64,000 nucleotides of DNA from Dipteronia dyeriana (lineage: Eukaryota > Streptophyta > Magnoliopsida > Sapindales > Sapindaceae): contig CM065296.1 in the NCBI GenBank assembly GCA_032871835.1, positions 54,465,288 through 54,529,287 on the forward strand, read 5' to 3'. The position numbers and the translations under genes are program-made. The notes beneath the pieces were generated by a model. It worked only from the letters and a program-made list of their open reading frames with translations. It made no database searches and was not told where the DNA came from. Below are positions 32,069 to 43,453 of this stretch, one piece after another. Each line of letters opens with the position of its first letter. Position 1 is the stretch's first letter.

Positions 32069-33282
32069 ATCTCCCCCTTTGGCTATTTCTTGACAAAACC
32101 ACCACTCACATTGATCCTCACAAAACAAAATAAAACACCGGGAAAATATTCTACATTACAAAGAGATAAACATAAAAAAATCTTAAAATGTAGAACTATC
32201 AACTCTACACACAAAGCAAGCACAAATACACTATCCAACCAAGTGCATGTGAGATGATTAAGTGAATATAAAACAAAATCAGTTGCATTCAATAATATGA
32301 GTATGACATCATGAAATGCTCATGCAATGCTCCCCCTCAAAAGGTTACTCCCCCTACATGTAATCTCCATAACAACCAAGTATTACTCCCTTTAAAGCCA
32401 ACATAAGCTACTCTCTTAACACCACAATGTGAGGTCAATGCTACTCCCCCTTTTTGTCATGATATAGGCAAAGGAGAAGTCCCCAACCGGGTCACTCAAG
32501 GCAAAGAAAGCTAGGAGCATACAAGATTGGTGCATAATTAAATAAGCCACATTTATGCAACTCTATTAATAAGATAGAAACAATGAGATTTATTGGAAAG
32601 AAAATGTATGATTCAAAAATGCTTTGCATACAAGACATGTTGCATTCAAGTCCAAAAACAATGGTATTTGACAAAGCAAATGACAAAGGTTTCTAATATA
32701 ATTCAAACTAATTTCATCATTTGTCATGAGAGAAGCAAGGATATAGAACTCTTATAGATATCAAGTTTTAAAGGCACTATATCCAACTTTAAAAGCTAAA
32801 CATGGCATGAACAACTTTGCACCGTATTTGATTTTTCCGGGAGGATACCCCGTATGATAGTAGCCATGTTCAACTAATAAAGAAAGAGAGACAATGATGC
32901 AACATTTTAGTCTCACTAGCTTTTTCACACAATATTTTGCATTCAACAATTGCAATCATCAATTCATGCTTTATCATTTTTCATTAGCATTCCATTAAAG
33001 AATCATCATGTCATAGAGATAATTATAGGTCATTCAATATGTACTTCCTATGTAGATCTCCTAGTCCCAAAATACATGTTTGAACATAAATATGACATGG
33101 ATTGTAATCAAAGCAAAGTTCACACTTATTGAAGAAAATACAATATACTATAATAAGTGCAACCAAGCTACTCCAGCAATCAATAAAAGAGCATAAACGT
33201 TTTAAGAAAAAATGAGATGCAACAAGTATACAATAGCTATCTTTGCTTGAGTTCCCCTTATGGGGTCAAAAACCACAACTCA
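32069..33282 (-). other. C: non-coding region with repeated polypurine motifs
   Basis: The proper polypurine tract AAAGGGGGAGAT abuts the LTR at 32069-32080 (complement). Further AGGGGGAG motifs lie at about 32331, 32346 and 32441, the last within GACAAAAAGGGGGAG on the minus strand, as known downstream of pol in SIRE-type elements. No coding frame of note is present. Confidence 0.65.
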
Positions 33283-34928
33283 TCACTCCATGTGACAAAT
33301 CCCAATCGATCTACTAAATCCATTGGACCTAGTTGAGCTTATGGGTGAAAACTTAGCACAATGACAAGCGGGTTCATCTTTTTTAATCCACTTAGGTGAC
33401 ACATTGTCATTCCTGGTGGTCAAGACCATCATATTACTCCTAGGATCATTAACACTAGCTTTCCTAGGCACATGCATACTGGCTCTACCCCTTTTTCTTT
33501 CAATCATGCTCTTAGTTCTACACATGTTAATGTACTTGAAGCAATTTGGTCTAATATGACCATCAACACCACAAAAATGACATGAAGGAATAAAATGAGA
33601 GGTCATACCATTCCTTTGTGAGCACAAAGGTGTTTTCCCATGTCTTTGAGTTTTCCTTTGGTGTGGTATTGATTCTCTTCTCCATTGTTGTTGAGTTGGA
33701 GAAGATCGCTTCCTTTGTTGAGCATGCAGGAAATGTTTCTTGGCTAGATGGCTTTTAGTTTAAGGGGTAGTTGCTTAAAGTGATCTCATTGGTTGACTTG
33801 GAAATTTCTAGAACACTCTCCTAGTTCAATTTTCTTCTTAGGATGAAGTGGAGGAAGAGGTTCTTTGAAGTCCAAGCTCTTGACAAATACCGTCTTGCTA
33901 GGAGTTGAGGTCTCATTGTCATCTTTAAACCCTAGACCTCTCTTGTCACTTGGCTTCTTGCCAACTCCCAACATATGGTCAAGCTTCTCCGTACTCGAAG
34001 TCATCTTAGCAATCAACTCTCTAGCTTCTCTAAGCTCTTCATTCAAGCTTTCTTCCACTTTTCTTCCATTCTCCACTTTCTCACTTAAGTGAGTCACTTC
34101 GGTTGATAGCTTGAGGTTCTCTTCCTTTAGCTTCTGAACCTCTTTCTTCATATTCAACCTTGAGCTTTGAAAATGCTCAATGAACCCTTCAAGGTTCATA
34201 CTTTCTTCATTTCCATTTGTAGAGTGAGATGAAGAACTCTTATCACTAGAGTCATTACTGGTGTCACTTGTTGCCATGATGGCATCATCAATGTAAGTAG
34301 CTTCACTTATCACTCTCTTAGCTACTTTTTCATCACATCCTTCTTCAAGGTTGAAAACAAAGGCCTTGTTGCCTTTTTCTACATCTTCCATAAAGGAGGC
34401 TGCAAAAGCTGTGTAGTTAAGAATAATCTCTTCATCACTAGAGAAATCATCTCCTTCATTGGAGTTATCACTTCCACTATCAATTGATGGGGTGGTCACC
34501 ACCTTTCCTTTCTTCTTCTTTTTTCAATTAGCACATTCAGAGGCAGAGTGACCTATCCCACCACATTCATAACATCGGACCCCTTTCCTTCCGGTCTTTT
34601 CTTCCCTAGGCTCAAACTTCTTGAAATAAGTCTTTTTCTTCAAGTCTTGACCCTTGGATCCGAAATCTTTCCTCTCAGACTTGTTGAATTTCTTGAACTT
34701 CCTCATTAGTGAAGCCATTTCCTTATCTGAGTTATCACTTTCCTCCTTCTCAACTTTGGAGGCTTTCAAAGCAATTCCCTTTTGCTTTTTAGGAGATGTG
34801 GTGGTAAGACCCTTTCTAGATTCATAAGCTAGTAGCCTCTCAATCACTTTACTCGGCTTCATATCCTTGTAAGCACTATTCTCTTCTAAAACTGTCACCT
34901 TAAACTCAAATCTTTTGGGTAGATATCT
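33283..34928 (-). pseudogene. C gag, C-terminal part with two zinc knuckles
   Basis: Minus-strand reading from the D2 junction gives LPKRFEFKVTVLEEN, SKVIERLLAYESRKG, a Lys-rich stretch and a zinc knuckle CYECGGIGHSASEC (34524-35012 frame). A TGA at 34522-34524 follows, then an acidic Ser-rich region and a coiled-coil-like LNMKKEVQKLKEENLKLSTE (33786-34502). After more stops a second knuckle CHFCGVDGHIRPNC is near 33540-33585. Gag with two separated knuckles is a SIRE-type trait. Confidence 0.8.
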
Positions 34929-35678
34929 TGATGAGAACAAGGCAGCTGCATCAAATGATCCATTGCATGTTTCGGTAAGGCCAATAACAAGGGCAAGAGC
35001 TAAGAGATTCAAAGAAGCACTAAATGGCCTAATTCAAGACACTTGGGCTGATTTTGAATTATTGAAGTCCAAGATAAGCCCACATGAAGACCAAGGCATA
35101 ATTAATGTCATCAAGGCAATTGATTGGGCTGAATAAGGAAGACTTGGGTGTGTGGCACAAGTTAGGAGAATAGTCAACTTTGGCTGATTTATTCCCTTTT
35201 AATTTCCAAAGAATAATAGTTGATTTGTTTCCCAAATTAAGGGGCTGATTTGTTTCCAGATTTAGCTTTCCAATTAGGGAGCAAGTCAATAGTTTCTCAA
35301 ATTAGTTTTCTTCTGATTATAAGGCCTTAATGGCCGAATTATCTTGTTTCCTTTTAGGATGGCTTATAGCCTTTCTTTTCGTTTAGGGTTTTAGTATATA
35401 AAGGAACGAATTGGATGTAATTCGACAGACTTGAATTGAATAAAAAAAAATTGAGACTTCATCTCTTTTTTCGTTCTGAAAACTTTACTTATCACTCACA
35501 TCTTCTTCTTGTTCTTGAGTGTGGCGTCTTCAACTTCTTGATACCATTGGTTCTTACCTCCTTATAGGTAATGGGTCGCGGTCCGATAACGTTCTTGTTC
35601 ATAAACTTGGTTAGAAAACGATCCTTCGTTACCATATATTGGTTCCATGTCTCACTGCTCTTGGTGAGGTTCATATCT
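34929..35678 (+). repeat. D2 5' LTR
   Basis: This is a 750-bp LTR. Its last base is T (TTCATATCT) where D1 has A. The TATA box is at 35395-35403. The first ~205 bp again contain the pol end frame, closing DWAE then stop at about 35134-35136. Confidence 0.9.
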
Positions 35679-35680
35679 GT

Positions 35681-35692
35681 TGGTATCAGAGC
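35681..35692 (+). other. D2 primer-binding site
   Basis: TGGTATCAGAGC, of initiator Met tRNA type, lies 2 nt after the LTR and is identical to D1. Confidence 0.88.
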
Positions 35693-36284
35693 CTGGTTTC
35701 TAAATCAGGTTTAATCTATCATTGTTCTTTCTCTTCTCTGTATTCGTTTGTTTCAACAACAACAACAAAAAAAACGTTTGATCAAATCCGGTACCAAAAA
35801 AAAAAAGTACCAAAAGCTTGCTTGAGTCAACTTGATCAAGGTCGGTTAAAAAAAACGTTTGATCAAATACAGTACAAAAAAAAAAGTACCAAAGGCTTGT
35901 TTGAGTCCACTTGATCAATGTCGGTTAAAAAAAAAATATACAATTTTTTTTTTTGTCATGTAGTTCAACCTATATCAAATATTTCTATTCCTTATCTTGA
36001 TTTCGTGCATTGATATTCAAAAAAAAAATTAATAGCTAAAGAATTCCGTCTTCATTATTCTTGCCCTTTTGCTTTATTACTTCTATTTTTCTTGTACTTC
36101 TTGTGAGTGTCCGTATAAGTCAAAAAAAAAAAAAGGAATAACTGAAAGAGTTAACAAAGAGTGGGAAAAAGGCAAGAGTGTGTGAGCTCATCAGAGGGTA
36201 AAAGCCAAAGAATTGAGTGAAAACACGATTGTGAGTGCCACCATCTTTGAGAGTAAACACGTGAGGGAGTGTTTGTGAGGCTTA
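35693..36284 (+). other. D2 leader with tandem repeats
   Basis: This is homologous to the D1 leader, including the two GTTTGATCAAATC/CTTGATCAAGGTCGG units at about 35768-35935. It ends at GAGGCTTACT, where the sequence jumps to mid-gag. No gene is seen. Confidence 0.75.
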
Positions 36285-36985
36285 CTCAATTGATTGTGAG
36301 TAGAAGACGAAATGGAGAAAGGCCTATTGAGACTTGGGAGGAGATTAAAGCTGTCATGAGAAAGCGTTTCATTCCGAGTCACTATTATAGAGGTTTGTTT
36401 CAAAAATTACAAACCCTTACTCAAGGGTCTAAGTGTTTTGAAGATTACTACAAGGAGATGGAGATAGCCATGATTCGAGCTGATGTAGAGGAAGTACCAG
36501 AGGCAACTATGGCTAGGTTTTTAAGTGGACTAAACCGAGACATAGCAAATGTGGTGGAGTTGCAACATTATGTTGAATTGAGTGACATGGTACACATGGC
36601 AATAAAGGTGGAACAACAGTTGAAGAGAAAGAGTTCCACAAGGTTTAGGCAAAATTCGGGTTCTTCATCATCATGGAAACCGAATTGGAGCAAGAGGGAT
36701 GACCAGCCTAGTTTCAAGACCAAGGCCGAACCTTCCAGAGATCATAAAGTCGGAGGCACATTAAAACAAGGTCATATTGCATCTCAATGCCCAAACAAGA
36801 TAGTAATGGTTTTGAAGAATGATGGTGCGATCGAATCTGAGGGTGAATCTGATGATGAGTCCATGCCACTTTTAGAGGATGCAAGTGATATTGAATATCC
36901 AGTGGACGGAGAGCTTTTGGTGGCGAGAAGAGCTCTTAGTGCTCAAGCCAAGGAAGATGATGAGGTACAACGTGACAACATTTTT
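36285..36985 (+). pseudogene. D2 gag, N-terminus and zinc knuckle deleted
   Basis: Compared with D1, about 585 bp (D1 7120-7704) are missing, so the leader is fused to QLIVSRRRNGERPIETW. The frame then stays open through MRKRFIPSHYYRGLFQKLQTLTQG, EEVPEATMARFLSGLNRDIA and VEQQLKRKSST. A second deletion of about 62 bp removes the first half of the zinc knuckle, leaving GHIASQCPNK. The open frame 36269-37108 begins in the former leader. Confidence 0.88.
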
Positions 36986-37424
36986 CATACCCGCTGCCAT
37001 GTTAATGATAAGGTATGTAGCATGATCATTGATGGGGGGAATTGTACTAATGTGGCTATTGATGGAGAAATTGAATTTAGCCACTTTGAGGCATCTAAAA
37101 CCATATAAGTTACAGTGGTTAAATGATAGTGGGGAAATCAAGGTGACTAAACAAGTGTTGGTGACGTTTTCAATTGGAAAGTACAAAGATGAAGTCCTTT
37201 GTTATGTGGTACCAATGAATGCGGGCCATATCCTTTTGGGGAGACCATGGCAGTTCGATAGGCATGTGACCCATGATGGGTATATCAATAGATACTCCTT
37301 TGTAGTCAATAAAAAATCAATCACTCTTGTACCTTTAACCCCAAAACAAGTGTATGAAGATCAAGTAAGGTTAAGAAAAGAGAGAGATGTCAAAAAAGAG
37401 AGTGAGAGTGAGAGTTCAAAATAA
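36986..37424 (+). pseudogene. D2 aspartic protease
   Basis: MIIDGGNCTNVA follows gag directly, then a small deletion and frame shift, then SIGKYKDEVLCYVVPMNAGHILLGRPW and FDRHVTHDGYINRYSFV. The frame ends in the Lys/Glu/Ser-rich purine tract (37365-37530) that precedes RT. Confidence 0.82.
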
Positions 37425-37533
37425 AGAGAGAGAAGAAAAAGATTCTGAAATAGAAAAAAAAGAAAAAAAATATGAAAAAGAAAAAGTGGTTGTTGAGAAA
37501 TAGAGAGAGAGAAAACAAGTAAGCTTTTATGCA

Positions 37534-38530
37534 ATGGAGAGTGAGGTCAAAAAGGCTCTATTTTCAAATCAGCCAATGATTGTACTTTTGTACAAAGAGG
37601 CTTGCTTTAGTACTAATGAACTTAACCCTTCCTTGCCTAGTGTTGTTGTTTCTCTATTGCAGGACTTTGATGAAGTGTTTCCCGAAGAGATGCCTATTGG
37701 TTTACCACCAATAAGGGGGATTGAGCACCAAATTGACTTTGTACCCGGAGCACCCATCCCAAATAGACCAGCATATAGAAGTAATCATGAGGAGACAAAG
37801 GAACTTCAAAGGCAGGTTAGTGAGCTCATGGAAAAGGGGTATGTACGTGAGAGCATAAGTCCTTGTGCGGTTCCCGTATTGCATGTGCCAAAGAAGGATG
37901 GAACATGGAGGATATGCATTGATTGTCGTGCCATCAACAATATCACTGAAAGTATCAACATCCTATTCCTAGATTAGATGATATGCTTATTGAATTACAT
38001 GGTTCTATTGTTTTTACTAAAATTGATCTTAAAAGTGGATATCATCAAATTAGGATGAAGAAAGGTGATAAGTGGAAAACTGCTTTCAAAACAAAATATG
38101 GATTATATGAGTGGTTCGTTATGCCTTTTGGATTAACTAATGCACCAAGTACTTTCACGAGATTAATGAACCATGTTTTGCGTGGTTTTTTTGGAAATTT
38201 TGTGGTTGTTTATTTTGATGACATTCTGATTTATAGCAAAAACTTGGATGAGCATGTTGAGCATTTAAAACTTGTTTTAGGTGTTTTAAGAACAGAAAAG
38301 TTGTTTGCTAATCTCAAAAAGTGCACCTTTTGCACCGATAAACTTGTATGTTGTTAGTGCTAAGGGAATTGGGGTTGATGAAGAAAAGGTTAATGCAATT
38401 AAAGAGTGGCCGAAACCTACCAATGTGGGACAAGTGAGAAGTTTTCATGGGTTGGCTAGTTTTTATAGGAGGTTTGTGAAAGATTTTAGTAGTGTAGCTG
38501 CACCTTTAACCGAAGTTATCAAAAAGAATA
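37534..38530 (+). pseudogene. D2 reverse transcriptase
   Basis: [66 protein letters not shown] and YFDD at 38211-38222 are all present without stops. A 1-bp deletion near 37948 and an 11-bp deletion near 38347 shift the frame. These are the only lesions seen in the domain. Confidence 0.92.
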
Positions 38531-38985
38531 TGGGTTTTAAGTGGGGTAATGAACAAGAAAAGGCATTTAACTTTATCAAGGAAAAATTAACTAATGCACC
38601 TTTGCTTGCTTTGCCTGACTTTGCTAAAACTTTTGAGATTGAGTGTGATGCTTCATTAATAGGTATTGGAGCTGTTCTAATGCAAGAAGGTCGTCCCATT
38701 GCATATTTTAGTGAGAAGATAAGTGGAGCAGCCTTGAATTATCCTACCTATGACAAGGAGATGTACGCTTTGATTAGAGCATTGGAAACTTGGCAACACT
38801 ACCTTTGGCCAAAAGAATTTGTGATTCACACGGATCATGAGTCCTTGAAGCATATAAAGGGGCAACACAAGCTAAATAAGCGGGATGCCAAGTGGGTGGA
38901 GTTCATTGAAACATTTCCATATGTGATCAAGTACAAAAAGGGTAAGGAAAACATGGTCGTTGATGCTCTATCAAGAAGGTACGTT
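38531..38985 (+). pseudogene. D2 RNase H
   Basis: [43 protein letters not shown] and [14 protein letters not shown] read without a stop in the frame 38305-39270. The DAS, E, and TDHES acidic positions are kept. The domain itself looks intact; the polyprotein around it is not. Confidence 0.88.
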
Positions 38986-40480
38986 CTACTTTCTACTTTG
39001 GATGCTAAATTGTTTGGTTTTGAATACATTAAACAGTTGTATGTGGAAGATTCTAATTTTGGCAATGTGTTCAATGCATGTGAAAAGGCTGCATTTGGTA
39101 AATTTTATAGGCACGATGGATTTTTGTTTAGAGAAACTAAATTACGTGTGCCTAAGAGTTCTTTGCGTGAATTGCTTGTTAGAGAAGCTCATAGGGGAGG
39201 TTTGATGGGGCATTTTGGTGTAGCTAAGACGCTAGATACTTTGCATGAACATTTTTTTGGCCTCATATGAAACGTGATGTAGAAAGAATCTGTGAGAAAT
39301 GCATTACTTGTAGACAAGCCAAGTCTAGGATTAAGCCTCATGGATTGTATACTCCTTTGCCTATACCTAGTGGACCTTGGATTGATATTTCTATGGATTT
39401 TGTGTTGGGTTTGCCTAGGTCAAAAAAGGGTAGGAACTCTATATATGTGGTTGTTGATAGGTTTTCTAAAATGGCAAATTTCATTCCTTGTCATAAAACC
39501 GATGATGCATCACATATTGCTGATTTGTTTATTAAAGAAATTGTAAGATTGCATGGCATGCCTAAGACCATTGTTTCAGATAGAGATGCTAAGTTCTTAA
39601 GCTACTTTTGGAAGATTTTGTGGGGTAAGTTAGGCACTAAACTTTTATTTTCTACTACTTGTCATCCACAAAATGATTGCATGGCATGCCTAAGACCATT
39701 GATGGTCAAACTGAAGTAGTTAGTAGGACTTTATCTACCTTGTTACGTGCTATAATACAAAAGAACTTGAAAACATGGGAGGATTGTCTGCCGCATGTAA
39801 AGTTTGCTTATAATAGGAGCGTGCATTCTGCAACTCATTTTTCGCCTTTTGAAATTGTGTATGGTTTTAACCCATTGACTCCTTTGGATTTAATTCCTTT
39901 ACCTGTGAATGAGCATGTTAACTTGAATGGAAAGAAAAAGGCAGATTTTGTTAAGCAAATCCTTGAAAACGTAGAGAGACGAATTAAGCAATACGCCAAT
40001 CAAGCAAATAAAGGGCGTAAGAAGGTTGTGTTTGAGCCCGGTGATTGGGTGTGGTTTCATATGAGGAAGGAACGATTCCCAGCCCAGCAGAGTTCTAAAC
40101 TACTTCCAAGGGGAGATGGCCCATTTCAAGTGATTGAGAGAATCAATGACAACGCATACAAGTTGGATCTTCCAGGTGAGTACAATGTTAGTGCAAGCTT
40201 CAATGTTTCTGATTTGTCTCCATTTGATGTAGGTGACGATTTGAGGACAAATCCTTTTCAAGAGGGAGGGAATAATGAGAACAAGGCAGCTGCATCAAAT
40301 GATCCATTGCATGTTCTGGTTGGGCCAATAACAAGGGCAAGAGCTAAGAGATTCAAAGAAGCACTAAATGGCCTAATTCAAGACACTTGGGCTGATTTTG
40401 AATTGTTGAAGTCCAAGATAAGCCCATATGAAGACCAAGGCATAATTAATGTCATCAAGGCAATTGATTGGGCTGAATAA
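38986..40480 (+). pseudogene. D2 integrase with C-terminus in the LTR
   Basis: [13 protein letters not shown] and [11 protein letters not shown] form the zinc-binding part, broken by a 1-bp deletion near 39257. The core has SMDFVLGLP and VSDRDAKF (Asp codon 39579-39581). A 26-nt net insertion at about 39674-39701, a copy of 39547-39573, shifts the frame just before GQTEVV. The frame 39677-40480 then runs through [43 protein letters not shown] and [11 protein letters not shown], ending DWAE. Its last 69 codons lie in the 3' LTR. Confidence 0.9.
40260..40272 (+). other. D2 polypurine tract
   Basis: AAGAGGGAGGGAA lies immediately before the 3' LTR, identical to D1, and inside the pol frame. Confidence 0.82.
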
Positions 40481-41022
40481 GGAAGACTTGGGTATGTGGC
40501 ACAAGCTAGGAGAATAGTCAACTTTGGCTGATTTATTCCCTTTTAATTTCCGAAGAATAATAGTTGATTTGTTTCCCAAATTAAGGGGCTGATTTGTTTC
40601 CAGATTTAGCTTTCCAATTAGGGAGCAAGTCAATAGTTTCTCAAATTAGTTTTCTTCTGATTATAAGGCCCTAATGGCCGAATTATCTTGTTTCCTTTTA
40701 GGTTGGCTTATAGCCATTCTTTTCGTTTAGGGTTTTAGTATATAAAGGAACAAATTGGATGTAATTCGACAGACTTGAATTGAATAAAAAAATTGTGAGA
40801 GTTCATCTCTTCTTTGGTTCTGAAAACTTGACTTATCACTCACATCTTCTTCTTGTTCTTGAGTGTGGCGTCTTCAACTTCTTGATACCGTTGGTTCTTA
40901 CCTCCTTATAGGTAACGGGTCGCGATCCGATAACGTTCTTGTTTATAAACTTGGTTAGAAAACGATCCTTCGTTACCATATATTGGTTCCGGGTCTCACT
41001 GCACTTGGTGAGGTTCATATCA
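40273..41022 (+). repeat. D2 3' LTR
   Basis: This is a 750-bp LTR. The first bases are TAATGAGAAC (TG mutated to TA) and the end is TTCATATCA. The TATA box is at 40739-40747. It is followed by GATCT. Confidence 0.9.
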
Positions 41023-41558
41023 GATCTCATAATCTTTTGCTTGATTCTCTTATCCGAATAAAGGTCACCAAGTAGATGACTTTGATTCACAATGTCCATT
41101 AACCTTACTTCAAACTCATTAAAGCACTCGTTCTCATCCATCTTGAGCAATTCGAATTGTGTTTGGAGAACTTGAAGCTTCGATTCCTTAACCACATCGG
41201 TTACCTCATGTGCAACCTCTAGGATATCCCATGCCTTCTTAGCTATCCTAGTAATTTGAACCAACTTGTATTGGTTCTCATCCATTGCAGATAGGATGGC
41301 ATGCATTGCCTTCCTATTCCATTTTGATGCCTCAAACTCTTGTTCGTTCCATTGTGCCTTTGGCTTGAGTACATCATCTCCTCCATCTATAGGAGTCATC
41401 ATGGGTGGAGAGTAGCCATCTTCAACCGCCATCCATGCTCTGTCATGAATTTGGCAAATGTACGACTCCATCTTTTCTTTCCAAGAGGCATAATTCAATC
41501 CGGTGAGAAGTGAAGGTCTAGTGCTAGAAGCTCCCTGGTTGCCACCATTTCCACTCAT
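41023..41558 (-). pseudogene. C gag, N-terminal part
   Basis: The minus-strand start MSGNGGNQGASSTRPSLLTG (ATG at 41558) is preferred over the upstream ATG at 41624. NYASWKEKMESYICQIHDRAWMAVEDGY and IAKKAWDILEVAHEVTDVVKES, LLKMDENECFNEF are typical of SIRE-type copia gag. The frame is open to the D2 junction. The remainder is at 34928 and below. Confidence 0.85.
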
Positions 41559-41668
41559 TGTGTTTAATGAATGAATGATATGAATGCAAGTGTATGAATG
41601 ATCAATACACACAAAATGCAACACACACCAAAATGAGCAAGGATCACCTATGTATGTCTAGGAAACCC

Positions 41669-41680
41669 CTCTGATACCAA
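41669..41680 (-). other. C primer-binding site
   Basis: On the minus strand, TTGGTATCAGAG follows the 5' LTR after about 1 nt. This is the initiator Met tRNA type. Confidence 0.82.
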
Positions 41681-41681
41681 T

Positions 41682-42721
41682 TGAAACAAATATTATGGTA
41701 TGTATAGTAATAATCTAGAGGGGGGTGAATAGATTTTAATCAAATTTTACACAATTTTTGTTCATGGTCAATTAGACGAAAATACCCCTAACTAGTCACA
41801 ATAATATCACAAGTGTAATAAGGGCGGAAATAATAAAGACACTTGAGATATACGTGGAAACCCTCCAAATGGGAAAAACCACGGGCTGTTAAATGCGCCA
41901 CACTCGAACAACGAATCCACTGATGATAGAGGCGTTAGAACCTACCCCCAGTATATAACCCACTACCACTACCTAATCCCGGTATTAAGTGGAGCTAGTC
42001 CAATTTGCTTACACTTGAAGCAACCTACTCCCGGATACAACGCAAGACTTACTTCTCAATGAAGATATAAACACCCTATGTGAATATATGATGATATTCA
42101 AACAACAAACAAGGCTAGGGTACCTTATATGCTTATCTAGGATAATGGGATGGCAATAAATGTAATCCTAGATATCAAGAGCTAAATGACATGTCATAAA
42201 GCTTAGCTAAACATAGAACAAGCAATCTTATGAAGTTATCATAAAAGACAAATCAACACATGTCGTCATTAAGGATGGCAATGACTATAATACAATCACT
42301 AAATGCAATCAATGAGTCCTAAGCAATATCTACATGCAAAGCATAAAGATTTAGCTAGAAATTATCAATACCATCAATCCTAGCTATCACAATACAACAC
42401 TCAATCATGTCATCACAACAATCTCTAATTTGTATCTAGAAAGTATTCTAAGAGCATACAAATAATTATTGAGAAGGTTTAGCAAGTAAAACACTTAACT
42501 TGTAAGAAGATAGTGAAGAACTTACCAAACAAGATGTGATGAAGCAACACTATCCATTGATGCACTCTAAATGAACTTAGATGATGCAAGATAAAGTTTT
42601 GATGCACATGGGAATGCTTTGAGTGATTAAAAATGAGTTCTTGGAAGAGTTTTTCCTTTGAAATGTGTTCTAAGGAAAATATGTGATATTCTGAACTCTC
42701 TCACGACCTTAAAGTACTGAG

Positions 42722-42766
<45 letters not shown>

Positions 42767-43453
42767 ATCCAAACAAAGTGAGGTCGTTTTGGAAAAAGCG
42801 TTCCAGCTTTCTCTGTGTGTGCTAGTGATGTGCGTTGGTCGAGTACCGCACCACCAACGCACAACCTATTTTTACAATAGGCACTGGACGAGTGGCACAT
42901 CCCAGTGGCACAACACATGCGCAAATCCTCTGAAATGTTTGCGTTGGTGAGGCTGCGCTAGACTAGTAGCGCACCACTAGTGCACGTCCAATTTTTTTCA
43001 ACTGTGCGCGGGTGCAGCAGCGCAGCTTAGTGGCGCATGACTAGCGGCTTTCCACTGGAATGTTGCACTGGTGAGGTGCGCTGGTCGAGTAGCGTACCAC
43101 CAGCGCACAACCTGATTTCAACACTCAAACATACAATTTTAACAAGTTCAAGAGTGATGAAACATGCATCCTATTCTAATGACAAACATGACATAAAACA
43201 TTTAATTGCAAGATGCAAATAAATCAATAAGAGTCATCAAGATGCACACGAGAAAACACTTAACATATAAGAATTAAAGTTATGCATAAATTTATGAGTG
43301 TGTGCAACTATCTTTTCAAAGTAAGTAACCACAAGAATTTTACCTTCGGTGCTTCTCCTCTTAAGGTCTTGAGAGCCTAAGCTACCCTTACATAATACCC
43401 CCAAAATGTGATTTGTCCACGAAATATGCCAATCAACAAATGAGGACTTTACA
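41682..43453 (-). repeat. C 5' LTR
   Basis: This is a 1772-bp LTR homologous to 30362-32068. It differs by a (TA)n block at 42723-42764 with short flanking sequence that the other LTR lacks. It also differs by scattered substitutions in the GC-rich hairpin repeats (42829-43110). Confidence 0.88.
42723..42764. repeat. (TA)n microsatellite in the C 5' LTR
   Basis: About 21 TA units lie at 42723-42764. At the same place the 3' LTR reads CTTAAAGTTCCAAAC without any TA tract, so the tract arose or was inserted after integration. Confidence 0.9.

Larger units (their letters stand above)
34929..41022 (+). mobile_element. Element D2: CRM-like chromovirus, internally deleted
   Basis: This is the same family as D1, with LTRs at 34929-35678 and 40273-41022. 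The flanks are TATCT and GATCT, a 5-bp duplication with one mismatch. Removing D2 and one flank restores an open C gag reading through KIMRSLPKRF. It has fewer stops than D1 but several deletions and frameshifts. Confidence 0.92.
30362..43453 (-). mobile_element. Element C: SIRE/Maximus-like copia derivative with gag only
   Basis: LTRs lie at 30362-32068 (3') and 41682-43453 (5'), with TG...CA ends. The flanks are CAAAT and TATAT. The undisturbed A2 leader has CATAT at the same place, so each copy probably has one mutation. Internally only gag is recognisable (minus strand); protease, integrase and RT are absent. It is a non-autonomous or internally deleted element of about 7 kb once D2 is removed. 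Confidence 0.85.
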
